A model generated the notes under the pieces. The model did not search any database, was not told the origin of the DNA, and worked only from the letters and a program-made list of their open reading frames with translations. Made by a program: the position numbers and the translations under genes. From Litoditis marina (Eukaryota > Nematoda > Chromadorea > Rhabditida > Rhabditidae), in the NCBI GenBank assembly GCA_964036275.1, contig OZ038436.1, positions 21,975,904 to 22,039,903 of the forward strand: 64,000 nt of DNA, in the 5' to 3' direction. Shown here in pieces: positions 23,072-34,849 of this stretch (the stretch's first letter is position 1; the number at the start of each line of letters is the position of its first letter).

Positions 23072-25806
23072 ATGAGTTGGGAGATAGCGATCGATATCTT
23101 GGATTGGGCTATCAAACTCATTCTTCTGTGCACCAGTCTGTGGTTGTTTCTGTGTATCTTCCGAGCGAAGGACAAGTCGGACTCTCATTTGATGCTCCTG
23201 CTCCCTCCACTTCTCCTCAACGAATGTCTAGTACATACAGCTATGCTCAGTCATAATATTCCCAGTTACTTCGTCAATAAGTCAGTATTTGGAGAAGGTG
23301 GGTGAAATTTTACCATCGTCTAAAATTACGTCACAACGTAACCTTGCGTGTTCGACGTGAGGTTTATTCAACCTTTAAGAGTACATCGTTGGAAGTTGCT
23401 CCGAATAGTGTCACGTTCAACGTTATGGACACGTGAATAACTTACCAATGTGGGCATGTAAGCAAAAAAATACTAGTGAATATTGGGGCTTTGTTAGGAG
23501 AGTTAATAAAACAGAGCCACCTGAAGCAAACTGAAATGTACTCTCATCCCGAACAAATACCATAATTAACCGACGCTTCACATAATTCAGTTTCATTCAG
23601 CGGCCTACGTTATATTCAGATATCGCCTGGGTGCCTGAATTGGTGTTCTTTTCTGTCCTCATGTGATTCACTAGTTACTTAATTTTGAGTTACCTATGTT
23701 TGTCTTTCCAGGAACTCTACTTTATAATATGGTGGTAGTTGTGTTGAGTGTGGATTGGTTCTACCAATTATTGTTCATTCCCATTTTCTCTATTGCTCAT
23801 TTTGTGGCCATATACTTTCCTTTTCACTATCGTCGAATCACTTTATGTTCAATACATTCAACAACTTGTTGTTTGTACTTTGCAACGTGTGGAATCACAG
23901 GTATGGCTCGCACTTATGAAAGCAAGCCTATAGGTGTGTGTTGCTCTATCACGCTGTGTTTGTAGTTTGATCCTAATTTTTGATGGTTGCAACTTGTTCA
24001 TTACCTACGCGTGTTGCGATAAAATTCAACGATGATTTGGTCACTTTCTGAAAGACTGAACCTCATTATACTGCTTTACTGGAACTTTTCTATGATTGAC
24101 CGCAAAATACCCACTTACTGTATTTTTCATAAAACTGATAGAAAATCATTATTGAAACATTATTTAGAACTTTAGAGTGCGGGTCTCTCCAATAAATGAA
24201 TTCCAGCCCCGTTATTCACACCTTACTGTGGTTTTATCTATCACGTAAACGGCAAGTATTGGTTTTATGACTATGAAAAACCATACACTTACGTCTATCA
24301 TATAGGCAACATTGTTTTACAGGTGAGCCTTCTTTTTGAATTTCGATTCTATTGTTTTGTTAGAGAAGGAGAACAAACTAAAGGAGTGTAGTTTCAAAAA
24401 GTTCATTTTTTTCACTAATCTTGTTCAGGTTTCCGACAGATTCAACAAAGTTATTCAAGTTTCAGATTACTTGTGTCACTATTATGTTTGTATTCGATGT
24501 GATTGTCATCAAAAAGTTGTATGGGATTAGGAAAGTGAATAGTATTATGGCCGTTCCCAGTACATCTATAGGCCAACCAGATCCAGAGGTAAGTTAAATT
24601 TAAAGAAAAACAGGAAATTAATGGAACTAAAGCTAGTGATATGCACGCATCTGCAGTACGGAGATTGTTCAAATTCCCGACATGGAAAATGACATCTTAG
24701 GAGCTACGTAAGTAACTCCTTGTTAAACAAACTATGAAACGTGATAGGGAGATAAATCTTTATTTTAGTTAGATACTACCTTTTCAGCCGGCATCCCAGT
24801 TGTTCTCATCGTCGAATCAGGAGCTCCGTCTAATTGTTCGATTTCTTATATTCAGTTTTTGCTTCTTCCAGGATACACTAGTTTTCAATCTAGTATCCAG
24901 GTCAGTTTTCGAACTGATAGTGCAGTATGACGAGAGAACGACCTAACTTACATTAACTAGGCAGATGGAAATATTATAATTCAATTGAAAGTTAAATGTA
25001 GCTAGACTGATAGATTACTCACCTTGGTATCAACTCTGATTATTACAGACTGATAATTATAGCCCCGGAAAAATAAAATGCTCAGAAAACTGTCTCGCAG
25101 GTTTTTTCATGTTGTTCAGATGCGACGAATTAAAAGTTCTTTTTGAGTTCATGTTTATTTGTTTATCGTATAAAACTCATTTCATCAACACACCCGGTTT
25201 TTGCTGATTCAATGTAATGGAATTACAGATCAAACTCTTTTTTGTCTATTCTCTACGTGCTTGCGGATAATTTGGACAGAGCAAAGTGGATATATTACAG
25301 GTCAGCTTTGTAGGGTTTGCTCATTCCAATCCACATACGGTATATTTTGTTTTATCCTGTGTTTGTAGTTTGATACCTTTGCTTTTTGGTTGAAATTCGA
25401 AAAGTATGGCGTGTACGGGTGTAACCCAGTTCAAACTACAACTCAGCAGCTATCATTCCTTATTGTACTCATTTCCTTTTGAACTTGAAAGCACTCCAGG
25501 TAAGGATAGAAAATATAAAAAATAGCATTTCACACATGCACGAGTTATGATGTGTTAAAAACTTATTACTTGACCAGATCATTCACATTCACTACAATAA
25601 AATAACTGAGAAGTCTTTTCTTTTGCAATCTACTCTCACTAACTAAATTTAAAATTATAAGCAAACTGGTTACAACTTTCAACTAACTCAATTTCAGCCT
25701 GGACAACAATCATATCCGAAAAGAGTTCTTGAAACCTTTCTCGAGCTTGTGTATTTTCGGACGGAAACGACTACCAGCTAGCAGCCATGAACAACAAAGA
25801 ACTTGA
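23072..25806 (+). CDS. Seven-transmembrane chemoreceptor D, divergent Srx-like
   Basis: Fourth member, 315 residues. Exons: 23072-23297, 23712-23900, 24207-24322, 24466-24588, 24788-24900, 25229-25300, 25698-25806. It has the same phases 1,1,0,0,2,2 and identical lengths for exons 1-3 and 6. Exons 4 and 5 are shorter and the tail longer (ends GRKRLPASSHEQQRT). Sequence is strongly diverged: NEC replaces NDC in TM2 and TPYCGFIYHVNGKYW replaces the SCCGFVYY loop, losing one of the paired cysteines. HFVAIYFPFHYRRI and FFQDTLVFNLV (TM6) look more like classical Srx than the other three. The acceptor attcag directly abuts the ATG. Inferred to be a chemosensory GPCR and the oldest branch of the array. 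Confidence 0.87.
23927..24060 (+). repeat. Copy of the tgtttgtagtttgatc element
   Basis: Leader cctataggtgtgtgttgctc, then gctgtgtttgtagtttgatc (about 23953-23972), ending near a tttggtcactttctga-like tail. It lies in intron 2 of chemoreceptor D. The right arm is degenerate. Confidence 0.75.
25335..25445 (+). repeat. Copy of the tgtttgtagtttgatc element
   Basis: Leader catacggtatattttg, left arm tgtttgtagtttgat (25361-25375), internal ggttgaaattcgaaaa and tggcgtgta words, right arm caaactacaa (25432-25441). It lies in intron 6 of chemoreceptor D. One of the best-preserved copies. Confidence 0.88.
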
Positions 25807-26564
25807 AAAAGAAAAGAATCATCGATACAAATCAAGTGGAAAATATATTGGAATCAATGAAAGTGATCATATACAAATTGTAAACCTCTATGGGAGTTTG
25901 ATTGATGTAGTTTTTCGACAAGAAACACACAGTCGTTTGAAGTCGTGGACATAAACTCTACTACAGCTAACCAGCAGCTAAACGGGAACTAAATTTCGCC
26001 AAGTAGCGGCGAGGTACCAATTCCATATTACTTGGTAACCAGGTAAACATGTCCTCAGTAGTCTAAATGTTCCTTAAACAACTTATTTTGAACTAAATTC
26101 TCGCTGTTATCATGCTTTCCCACTAGAAATAGGTCATTTTCGTCCACAATGTATCAATTGTTTATCAATCCCATCGCGACAGACTTTTCATGGCTAGTCG
26201 CAAGAATTTCGCAGAACTGAATTAGCCTACTTTTTCATCTAAAACTGATTTTCTTGTTATTCAGTCCGTATCCTGCCAAATAAAATCACATCAAACTGTT
26301 TTTCTGCTGTAAATGTATGTTCATGTTCATTTGTGATAAGGTATACTTTGTAAATTTATGTACTTGATTGATGTACACTGCGTGCCAAACGCAATAAAGT
26401 CATATCAGGTTCCAGTAATGTGCGAAAAAATATGAAAACGAACCTATCTAACAATATTTAAGTTCAACTAAATGCATTGTACATCTCTAAAGTCTCATTT
26501 TATGATAATGAACTGAAAATTAAGGAAAATTTTTCATTCGGTGTAAACAAAATACAGTTGAGAG

Positions 26565-26758
26565 CTTAAAGGGGGACAGAAAGGAAAGCTAGTTTAGGTA
26601 CTCCGGGGTACCTAAACATAACGTTGCGCGCGCCAAAACACGCAAACACGTGTCAACCGTATGCAAACTAGGTTCGTCAGTTTGAATTAAAAGTTATACT
26701 TATCTGTTTTTCTTGATAAGCTCTTTCATATTAACTTTCCTTTCTGTCCCCCTTTAAG
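26565..26758. mobile_element. TTAA-flanked inverted-repeat MITE
   Basis: Perfect 24-bp inverted ends (26565-26588 and 26735-26758) share the core agggggacagaaaggaaag. Both ends abut TTAA, the target used by piggyBac-type elements. Inside is a second palindrome (gtttaggtactccggggtac near 26592). It has no coding capacity. Element boundaries are inferred from the inverted repeats. Confidence 0.82.
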
Positions 26759-28320
26759 AATAGATTACTGTACGGCAAATCTGGCAGCGCTCGTTTTAAT
26801 TTGTTCTGATGTTTGTAGTTTGATTCTCTATTCGTTCTGGCCTTCGTTCGGAACTTCTGATGTGTTTATTCGTTTTGACTACCACTCAACAACTCTGTTA
26901 TAAAACCGTTGAGGCCAAATGTAAGCATAAATTATTACTCAGACCGGCTTTGAACAGACGGCCCTTTTTTCTGAATTTAAATTCATTTGTCTGTACGGTG
27001 CTCACATTTTTTGAGTGATGCCTTACAGTAATAAGTTGGTAAGTTCAGAATTTTTAAGTCCCAGATTGTTGTTGGCCATGTGAATAATCTTGGACATAAC
27101 ATAACAATTCGAAGTCCAGTTACAGTAAATATGTTTGCACAACGTCTAAGAAACAATAGGAAGAATAGTGAAAAGATCTATCTGTGCACGGTATGAGGGC
27201 ACATAGGAACAACGACAACTATACCAAAAGGGGTTCTGTCCTGATCAATGGTCCGTGATGACCCGAATATCTTGACAATACAAGGGTTTCTTGTATTCCC
27301 TTCCCGTTTACAAGTAGATTGGTTGTAAAACAGAGTGGTTATGACCAAAATTTCAATCAATAAATATCACAAATGTGTTAGAGTTTTCTATTCTTTGATT
27401 GACTTTCTTCATTTTTGGATTGAAAACTACGTGAGAATGCACCGAACACCTCCAACTTCATCCTGATAATCAGCTAAAATTTGTTACGTCTCACCGTTCG
27501 AAAATATGTATAAGTGTTTATAAGTGTTTCAATAATGAACCACATTTATTGAGATCAAATATTGCTAAACGTGCGATGTAGGTGTTATTAAACATTTTAT
27601 TTAATTGCACAGTCAAAATGTTACATTTGAAAATGACAAAACATCAAAAGTTGTAGTTCTGCTGTAATTTCATTAGAAAGTGCACGTAAACGCGTATTTA
27701 TGTGAACTAAGTCATTAGTCTGTCTACCTGTGCTTTCCCTATTTTTCTGGAATTGAGTGATGTGTTGAGAACCTGTCTCAAACATATTTGGTCAAGTGAC
27801 AATGTAGAAACAAGTGCAGTTTTGACTAGTAGTGCCGGTGAACTTTACTTCTCTTTTGGCAAGTTATATTCAGTTTATTCCGCAGCAGTTATTGAGATTT
27901 GCCTATGTTTCTTTATGACATCTGTGGTTATCCAACCGAAAAAAAGAGTAAAGGTTGATGCCTTTCGACCTGAATTTTTTCAGGTGTTTTTCTGCATTTA
28001 ACCCACAATTCATTTAAATATTTGTTTCTTCTGTTAAGTGCTACTAAAACGAAATATTTGTCTAGAAACCTAGTGCCCGTCTTTTTCTTCTTTCGTTCGT
28101 TCTACTATAGATCATTCCAGTTTTCCACCAACCAGTATAACACATTATTGGACAACAAATCCTGCTAAAAACACATAACTCTTCCCGTTCTAAAGTCAGT
28201 TTTATTCGACAACACTTCCTAGTTGTATCTTCTTTCTTTGTTATTGGCTTGAAAACAACGATATGTTATTATAACCGCTAGTGAAAAAGTCACTATACTA
28301 GAACTATATTGAATAGTTAC

Positions 28321-28430
28321 GTAAAATTAGCGTTCTAATGAGGCATCGGGCACTTTGTCACTGCACGTTTCCAAATTCTTCTGTGTTTACCATGTTTCAC
28401 GTGACTGTGCAATTGACTAACAGTATACAC
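28321..28430 (+). repeat. Dispersed repeat, copy 1 (inverse of 50683-50788)
   Basis: The words ttctaatgaggcatcg, cactttgt, tgcacgttt and gactgtgcaattgactaac recur in the same order on the - strand at 50683-50788. This is a dispersed, non-coding repeat about 105 bp long. Confidence 0.85.
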
Positions 28431-28558
28431 GGCGTCTTTCCTTTCATAACCCCAGGTTCTAATGATCAAAGTAATGTGTATGTGTGTGATTTCGATGGAA
28501 TACACCACTAATATAAAAGTCCATTTACAGGCTCCTTTTTATTTTTATATATATCAAA

Positions 28559-31500
28559 ATGGAAGAAGAACATATTCAAACTATTGAACGGTTGAGAGAT
28601 GAGGTATGTTTATGAATTGGTTCAAACCGATTTTGGTTCATCTCAATAAAGTGTGCAATATCATATTATAGCTGAAACGCATTTCATGTATTCCTATTGA
28701 GGTATAGTTGTCGAACTGTGTTGCCCATGAGGTGCCGGTTACTACAGTAGCTGTAGTTGAAACTATACAATTAAAGAATTAAAAACCAGCGAAACGATGA
28801 AATGATGTAACTACATTTCAGAATAAAGATTTATTATCCGAGCAGTTCGGAACTCATCATAATCTACTTCGCTGGGCACAGGTACCGTTTTCAATGTTTT
28901 CCTGGAACTCACTTGGTAAACCCCCGGAGGAAATAGTGGTTGCTGAATCTACGATTTACGTTGTGTTTAGATTCTAAAATAGGTCGGACAAGTCTTCCAC
29001 AAATGTTCAGCCCCGTTTCAACTAGGCAATGAACTTTGGGTGCACCGCGGCCCGTCCGCTGGCTCTCTCGATTTCCAGGCGGACGGTCAGCATGGTCTCG
29101 GGGTGTTGACCGGACGGGCAGCGCGCACTAATTGGTCGAGCGGACGGGCAGCCGTGCGCCTAATTACAAGGGTCACTTACAGTTGGAACTACAAACTTAT
29201 CTGAACAAGTCCAGTTAAGAAATGTGAAAACTATACTTTGTAGTCCACCTGAATCGACTTTGAACCGATTTCGCAAAAAGCAATTGTTAGTTTTCAGTTG
29301 TGACACTTTCTCAGTAAGGAACTTTTTGAACCACTCGACCAATTGGCATCGAAACCGTTTTGCGATTTGAAATAAATTTATCATGAGATACTTTGTGTAC
29401 TGTAAAAGTCCACGCGGGAATGACAAAAAAACGTATCAGATTTACAGTTAAGTATTCGATGTTTTCTTCAGAAGTTTCACTTTCTTTCAATTTTCAACAA
29501 AAATTTAAATTGCAAAGTTACTTGCATACTTGCACTACTTAAACGGTTTTTGGTGAATTCTATATCTAACCGGGTTTTTAGGTAACCTAACCCTTTTTTG
29601 GTAACCTCTTTTTCAGATTACCTCAGTAGGTAACCGGTTAGTAACCTGAAATGAAAAACCGGTTACCTGTTTTTCTAACGCAAATTATGGTTTTTACCGT
29701 TAGTTCAAACGGTAACCGGATTTTATTTCAGGTTACTTTCAGGTTACCTACCAAGGTAACCTGAAAAAAGGTTACCAAAAAGGGGTTAGATTACCTAAAC
29801 CCCGGTTAGTTGTAGAAATGGCCAAGGTTTTTCAAACCAACTCAAGTATAGTAGTATGCAGTGGACCCATTACGGCTTGTGTGATACTATTTCTAGTCAG
29901 GCTCGCTGCCCGTCCGCAACCACTGACTTGACCTCTTAATAGCACCCGGTAAGCTATAATTGATTTTACGATGTCTCGCGCGATTTAGCGGACGGAACGC
30001 GGGTCTCCCATGAACTTTATACTCACAAATAAAGTTCTTTCAAATACTCTTTTGAAAGCTAGAATGTATCAGGGCTACGGTTTCGACTTGGACGAAGCAG
30101 GTGAGAACTTGAGGAGACATTTGAAGTTCCGACAGTTCTATGACCTGGATAATGCACACCACATAAAGGAACACGAGGTGTTGAAGAAGTACTTTCCGAT
30201 TGGATTAGTAGGTTCGTTTATTTAGGTTGTTTGTTAACTCTTCATACTTTCTACCCAGTTCGGAAAACGAACCGTAATAATACTAAACGTTGGTTTATTG
30301 TTCTCCGTAGTTGTGAGGAGCTTTTGTGGATTTTCTCCAGTTCTCTGTACTATGGAAAATAGATTCTTCTTAATGTTCAATGATTGTTTCAGGAGACCAC
30401 CCTGGTTTTCTCAACAAAAAAAAGTTTCCCGATGTAGTGAAACTGAATCGAATTCCAGTTTCCATATCAACTTGTGACCACAATGCGAACTGGGATTATT
30501 AGCGCAGATATAACAATGACCTAACTTTATACGAAAATTGAGAAATCCGATGCATGATCGCGTGAAAACACATCGGAACTTTAAAAAAACGTGCAGTGAT
30601 GAAGAACATAGTTGCATATGTTTGTTCACGTTTCACGTGAGTTTTTCGTAGTGAAATCTTGGCTTCTATTTTCATCATTCAAGATTCATTGGTTACTTTT
30701 AATCTAGTTAGATCTATCTGATATTTATTAGGACTATGTTGAAATTGGGAAAAACTAAACAATCTGTCTGTTTTCAGGAGAGACGGGTCAGGACAACAAC
30801 CTTCTAGTCATTGAGTGTGCGGGTAGAATCGACTTGATGGGCATTCTGAAATCGGTTCATCTTTCCGATTTTCTCATTCAGAGGTATCTTTTTTGTTATA
30901 AACAGGTATTTCAATCTAAGAGGTACTGTTTTCGAGTTTCATACTAATGCGTAATCAACATGAAACGCATATATTCGTTGCACAACTTAATTTCAACAAT
31001 ATGCGTGTTGGAGTCATAGGAAAAATTGTTCGACTCATCTGAAATTTACGGAAGTGTGACAAGCCACTGCAATTTGTGTGAACTCTCTCTCTCTCTCCTA
31101 CAACTCCGAACTTCGTTCAAAACCGGAAGAGACCATCGATTTCATAGCGATAGTTGACGTGGTAAAGACATACGAATAAGATAACTTACACAAAAACATA
31201 ACGTGCACAAAAATGGATGTTTCTTGTAATTTCATAAAAAGATAATAACTTCAGGTATCGGTTTCAAGAGAAAATGTTGCGAGCGATGAACGAAATAGAA
31301 AACAGAACCGGCGAGCAGGTAATAATCATACATTTAAATAAATGATGGTAATCATTTTACTTGTGCTCTTTTCTCGCTTTCATGTCCAAAATGTTCAGTT
31401 TCGCAAAGCAGGAACTTGGAAATTAAATACAGATTAGGGGTGCTATAGAATAGAATAGAATAGAATAGAATAGATTTATTCAATATGTGACTTTCCACAT

Positions 31501-34137
31501 TTTGAAATGTGGCACTCCAATTGTTGGATAAAAGAATTGCTCACCAGTGTCGAATTACCGGATAACTATTGTATTGAGTGAATGTTTCAGGCATCAGTTA
31601 TCTATATTTTGGATTTGGAAGGACTGAAGTTTGATCCGAGTCTATTGGGTATAGTGACCGGTGAGTACGAGAAGTATATAATTTACAACCGAGAACTACA
31701 ACTTGAGATAAAAACATCCGAGAAAAGCCGATGTTTTCCAGAAAATGTTTCATTTCACAAAGATAAGTACCAGACATATATTATTTTGTGCAGCTTCAGA
31801 ATATAGGCAAAGCGAAAAAACATCCAACAATGAAGTTGAGGTTTTGAATGTTGTTAAAATGAGATTCCAGGTCCATACCGCATTCTGTGGGCTTCTGTAT
31901 ACACGAATTATCCGGAATGGATAGATACCTGTTTCATCATAAATGCCCCTTCATTCATGTCTCTCATCTGGAAGGTTGGTGTCACTTCTGTTGGTTTCTT
32001 TCGAAATGTATCCAATACGGTGTTTCTGAGAAAAAACACGCCAAATAATAACTGTAACCAAAAAGGCCGTGAACAATCCACATTCCACAAATATATTGGA
32101 GGTGTTTGTTGGTGTTGTAGGAAAACAGCATCCGTTCCAAATGACAACTGGAACTCTTCGGGCTCCAAAACTTTAAAACTATTTCAGTTCATCTATCAGC
32201 GTACACTGAACGCTACAGTGCTTTGTGACATTAATACGGACGACAACTATAAGCAATCACCACTTCTGGATTGTGGTTTGATCTGCATGCATGACACTGT
32301 TTTTGATTTACGACTGCAATTGGATGAGATTAAACTACAAACACAGCGGTCGAGATCGCGAGACAAAGACACCGGGACCACTAGCTTTCCCCTAAGCGAA
32401 CCATATCTGTTTTATATTCAGGCGCTCGGTCCTCTGTTGCCGGAAAGAACGCGGAATAAGGTGAAGATATGTGGAACACACGACTGGCAACCGCTCGTAC
32501 AGAAGGTAGGGTTTCGATGAAAGCGAAACCACTTTCCTGTTTCTCTCTCTTTCTTGTCTCTTTTAGTCTTTTTTTCTCCGAAGATTTTTAGTCCTTACTT
32601 CAGTACGCTCTTCCCGAGAATATTCCCAGACATTGGGGTGGAACTCTGGTCGATTCTAATGGAGACGCCATGTGCAGGTGGGTAGAAAGTACAGATAAAT
32701 ACAGAATAGTTCACACTGTAGACTTGTTATTGTATAACCTATATAATAGCACAGTTGTGACTGGATCTTCATTGTGTAGTTTTATCTCAAACCACGATAG
32801 TTCATGAATTTTGGCCAAAAATCCACTGGGTCAAACTACAGTCACGGCGGGATACCGTAACGTAGTACTTTGGGGCAAACGTGAATGAGTATTCATAGGG
32901 GACCACCGTACACATATTTGAATTATTGTAGACAGCCAAGTAAACTATTCCATGTCTCTGTAGAAACCATGTGTGTTTCAGAGACCGTCTGAACATTCCC
33001 TTCGATCCTATCCCGCACAATTTGTACTGGCAACCAACTGATGAGACTCCCGCCACCAAAGATCTCACGTGTACTGTAATAGGGGCCGGCAAGAAGAAAG
33101 TATTCACATTCGTAGTCTCCAGTGAGGAACCCGTATACATTGTTGTCAACAGGTAAGACTCTCTCATCATGTAAGTTAGGAACGATAAAAACATTGAAGG
33201 TCATAACTAGTATTCAATAAGTCTGTCAAGTGAAACAATGTTTAAAAAACCAATAAATACAGTAGGACAACACAACATGTATGTTGTGTTGTATTGTGCT
33301 GTGTTCGATGTATTCCTTTCGATTTCAGTCATAATTCACTGTATCTCCTGTATTCGCAGATAAAACCACAACTCGGTTTCATCTTTGCAGGTTCTGTGAC
33401 CGTACCTTCGGTATGGGTATCTGGTACCACGACGATGAGGATGGAGTTGACCACCAACTGGGGAATATGAGAGAATGGTCAGAATGTTGACAACAACTTA
33501 CACTAATATTAACCGATCACTTAGTTGCTGCAATATTTATAAAAACAACCAGTTAAATTCATGTCAGTTTTGTGAAAAACGTCCAGGAAACAATGCGAAT
33601 CAATAGAACAAATTGTTGCATTTTTCGGGATAGTTCAGCATTGTTCAATTTTTAAAGTTCTGACCCAATATAGTTATTTGCAAGTCAACACTTCAGGATG
33701 CCGGACTTTGACTACCCGGGCATGCCCACCACCGACTACCTGCGAGTGAAAGCCCCCGGGGCAGGCGTATACAAGATGAAACTAGGAAACGAGGCGGTAA
33801 GTTGTATTTGATAAATAATCATATTCTAACGTATAGGGAAAACTAGAACAGATTTTTATTTTTTACCGAGTTCAAAACCCGAAGATTTTTGAAGATTTCG
33901 TTTTTTCATGATTTATTGTTTTATGCCCATGAATCACATCATAGCATTTTAATACTCATTTCAAATGAGTTTTAGTTTCAATGATGATCACCTTTGAAAA
34001 TCTTTTAAACTAAATTTTTAAAACTTAAAACAAAACATTTCTAGGCCTGGATTCGCTCTCTGACCGTCTACCACCGAGTCCGATTCCAAAACGAGGACAA
34101 AAAGGACATTCCCTTCAAACTTGTCACGGAAAATTAA
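28559..34137 (+). CDS. CRAL-TRIO (SEC14) and GOLD domain lipid-binding protein
   Basis: Predicted cytosolic or Golgi-associated lipid-transfer protein of the nematode SEC14-GOLD (CTG) type, 398 residues. Exons: 28559-28603, 28822-28881, 30073-30211, 30778-30883, 31255-31318, 31591-31660, 31871-31974, 32422-32505, 32604-32677, 32982-33152, 33391-33477, 33697-33796, 34045-34137. All close in phase. Residues 20-80 form the CRAL-TRIO N helix (LLRWAQGYGFDLDEA). Residues about 85-245 form the lipid pocket (ASVIYILDLEGLKFDPSLLG, YTNYPEWIDTCFIINAPSF, HWGGTLVD). Residues about 255-395 form the GOLD beta-domain, including GIWYHDDEDG. An unpaired acceptor tttacag lies 29 bp before the ATG. AATAAA is at 34165-34170. 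The long introns 2, 3 and 7 carry repeats. A paralog of known CTG genes is likely; I cannot say which one. Confidence 0.93.
29040..30005. repeat. GC-rich inverted block around a palindrome in intron 2
   Basis: Words of the type gcggacgggcagc (29140-29152, with variants at 29040-29160) recur as the complement gctgcccgtccgc at 29905-29917. This brackets the 29566-29809 palindrome within an otherwise AT-rich intron. It may be a fold-back element about 0.9 kb long. The outer limits are not certain. Confidence 0.6.
29566..29809. repeat. Large palindromic element rich in ggtaacc
   Basis: The left end ctaaccgggtttttaggtaa and the right end (complement, ending 29809) form imperfect arms. They continue through aaaaaggttacc words to a centre near 29690, so nearly the whole 244 bp can pair with itself. 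It is a non-coding intronic MITE-like sequence. Confidence 0.88.
31441..31476 (+). repeat. agaat pentanucleotide microsatellite
   Basis: At least five consecutive agaat units in intron 5 of the CRAL-TRIO gene. Confidence 0.95.
32271..32346. repeat. Copy of the tgtttgtagtttgatc element in CRAL-TRIO intron 7
   Basis: Left arm ttgtggtttgatct (32271-32284) and right arm gagattaaactacaaacaca (32326-32345). It explains much of the otherwise long open frame reading through this intron. Confidence 0.85.
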
Positions 34138-34164
34138 ATTAAATCAAAATATATAATGAAAGAA

Positions 34165-34170
34165 AATAAA
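34165..34170 (+). terminator. Polyadenylation signal of CRAL-TRIO gene
   Basis: AATAAA lies 28 bp after the stop codon, at the expected place for a 3' end-processing signal. Confidence 0.8.
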
Positions 34171-34679
34171 TGTAACAAACTCCTTTCTGTATAATTTATT
34201 GAAGGTCTCGAAACGTGTTCAAGAAAGCAAATCGGTTATAAGTTACCTAGAGATCACGTTTAATGAGAGACGCAGAGTATTTTGGAGCGTAGAAACGTGA
34301 TACTCAGGTGTATAACGCTCATAAATAGTCAACCCGTGTCATATAGCCGGCATCTAGCCAGTTCTCTTGAAAACAATCTCGTCATGAATATTGAGAGGTT
34401 TGTCTGCCTGTCTGCGTCTCTGTTTCTCTTTGTCTCTCGTCCGGTGCAATTGACAGACAGAAAAACAACGTTGCTCCATGGTAGAAACACGGTGCACCAC
34501 GTCTTGAGACGAATGCCACGTCTAAAAATGTTATTATTGATTTTTCTCGTAGATTCATGGGTTAAAAATTCTGAAATGACATTTGTTGGTACTTGAAACG
34601 GAATGTGCTATTCGTTGGTCATGATTACGTGTATGTTGTAGTTTAGCATGACGCGTATAAGGTTCGCTCTATCCGAAGT

Positions 34680-34800
34680 AAGGCTATACGATGTATTCTA
34701 TCTTGTAGTTTCCGTTGCTTCTGTGTTTGTAGTTTGATTCCGTCGCCTTTCGGTCGATATTCGAAAATTCCGGCGCGTATCGCGATCGAACTGTACAACA
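34680..34800 (+). repeat. Copy of the tgtttgtagtttgatc element
   Basis: Leader ggctatacgatgtattcta, arm tgtttgtagtttgat (34724-34738), internal cggtcgatattcgaaaa and ggcgcgtatcg words, right arm gatcgaactgtacaaca. It lies between two convergent genes. Nearly complete copy. Confidence 0.88.
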
Positions 34801-34849
34801 TAGTAGGAGAAACACTCCCTATAGAGAAACACTTGGGCTGAACTCAAAC

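Larger units (their letters stand above)
25807..28558. other. Intergenic, receptor array to CRAL-TRIO gene
   Basis: No recognised gene. It holds a TTAA-flanked MITE (26565-26758), a half copy of the dispersed element (tgtttgtagtttgat at 26810-26824) and a long-distance repeat at 28321-28430. The rest is AT-rich. Confidence 0.6.

Noticed and set aside
24664..24707. Extra exon between exons 4 and 5 of chemoreceptor D
   Set aside because: It has plausible splice sites but either contains an in-frame stop or breaks the phase; joining 24588 to 24788 matches the paralogs.
30393..30501. Additional exon in the CRAL-TRIO gene (GDHPGFLNKKKFPD...)
   Set aside because: Its acceptor has the right phase, but the frame hits a stop at 30501 and no donor joins in phase to 30778. 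Skipping it restores the conserved domain.
31957..32520. 187-codon open frame in the CRAL-TRIO gene
   Set aside because: It is exon 7 reading through intron 7 (which carries a repeat copy) into exon 8 in another frame; the spliced model fits the family.
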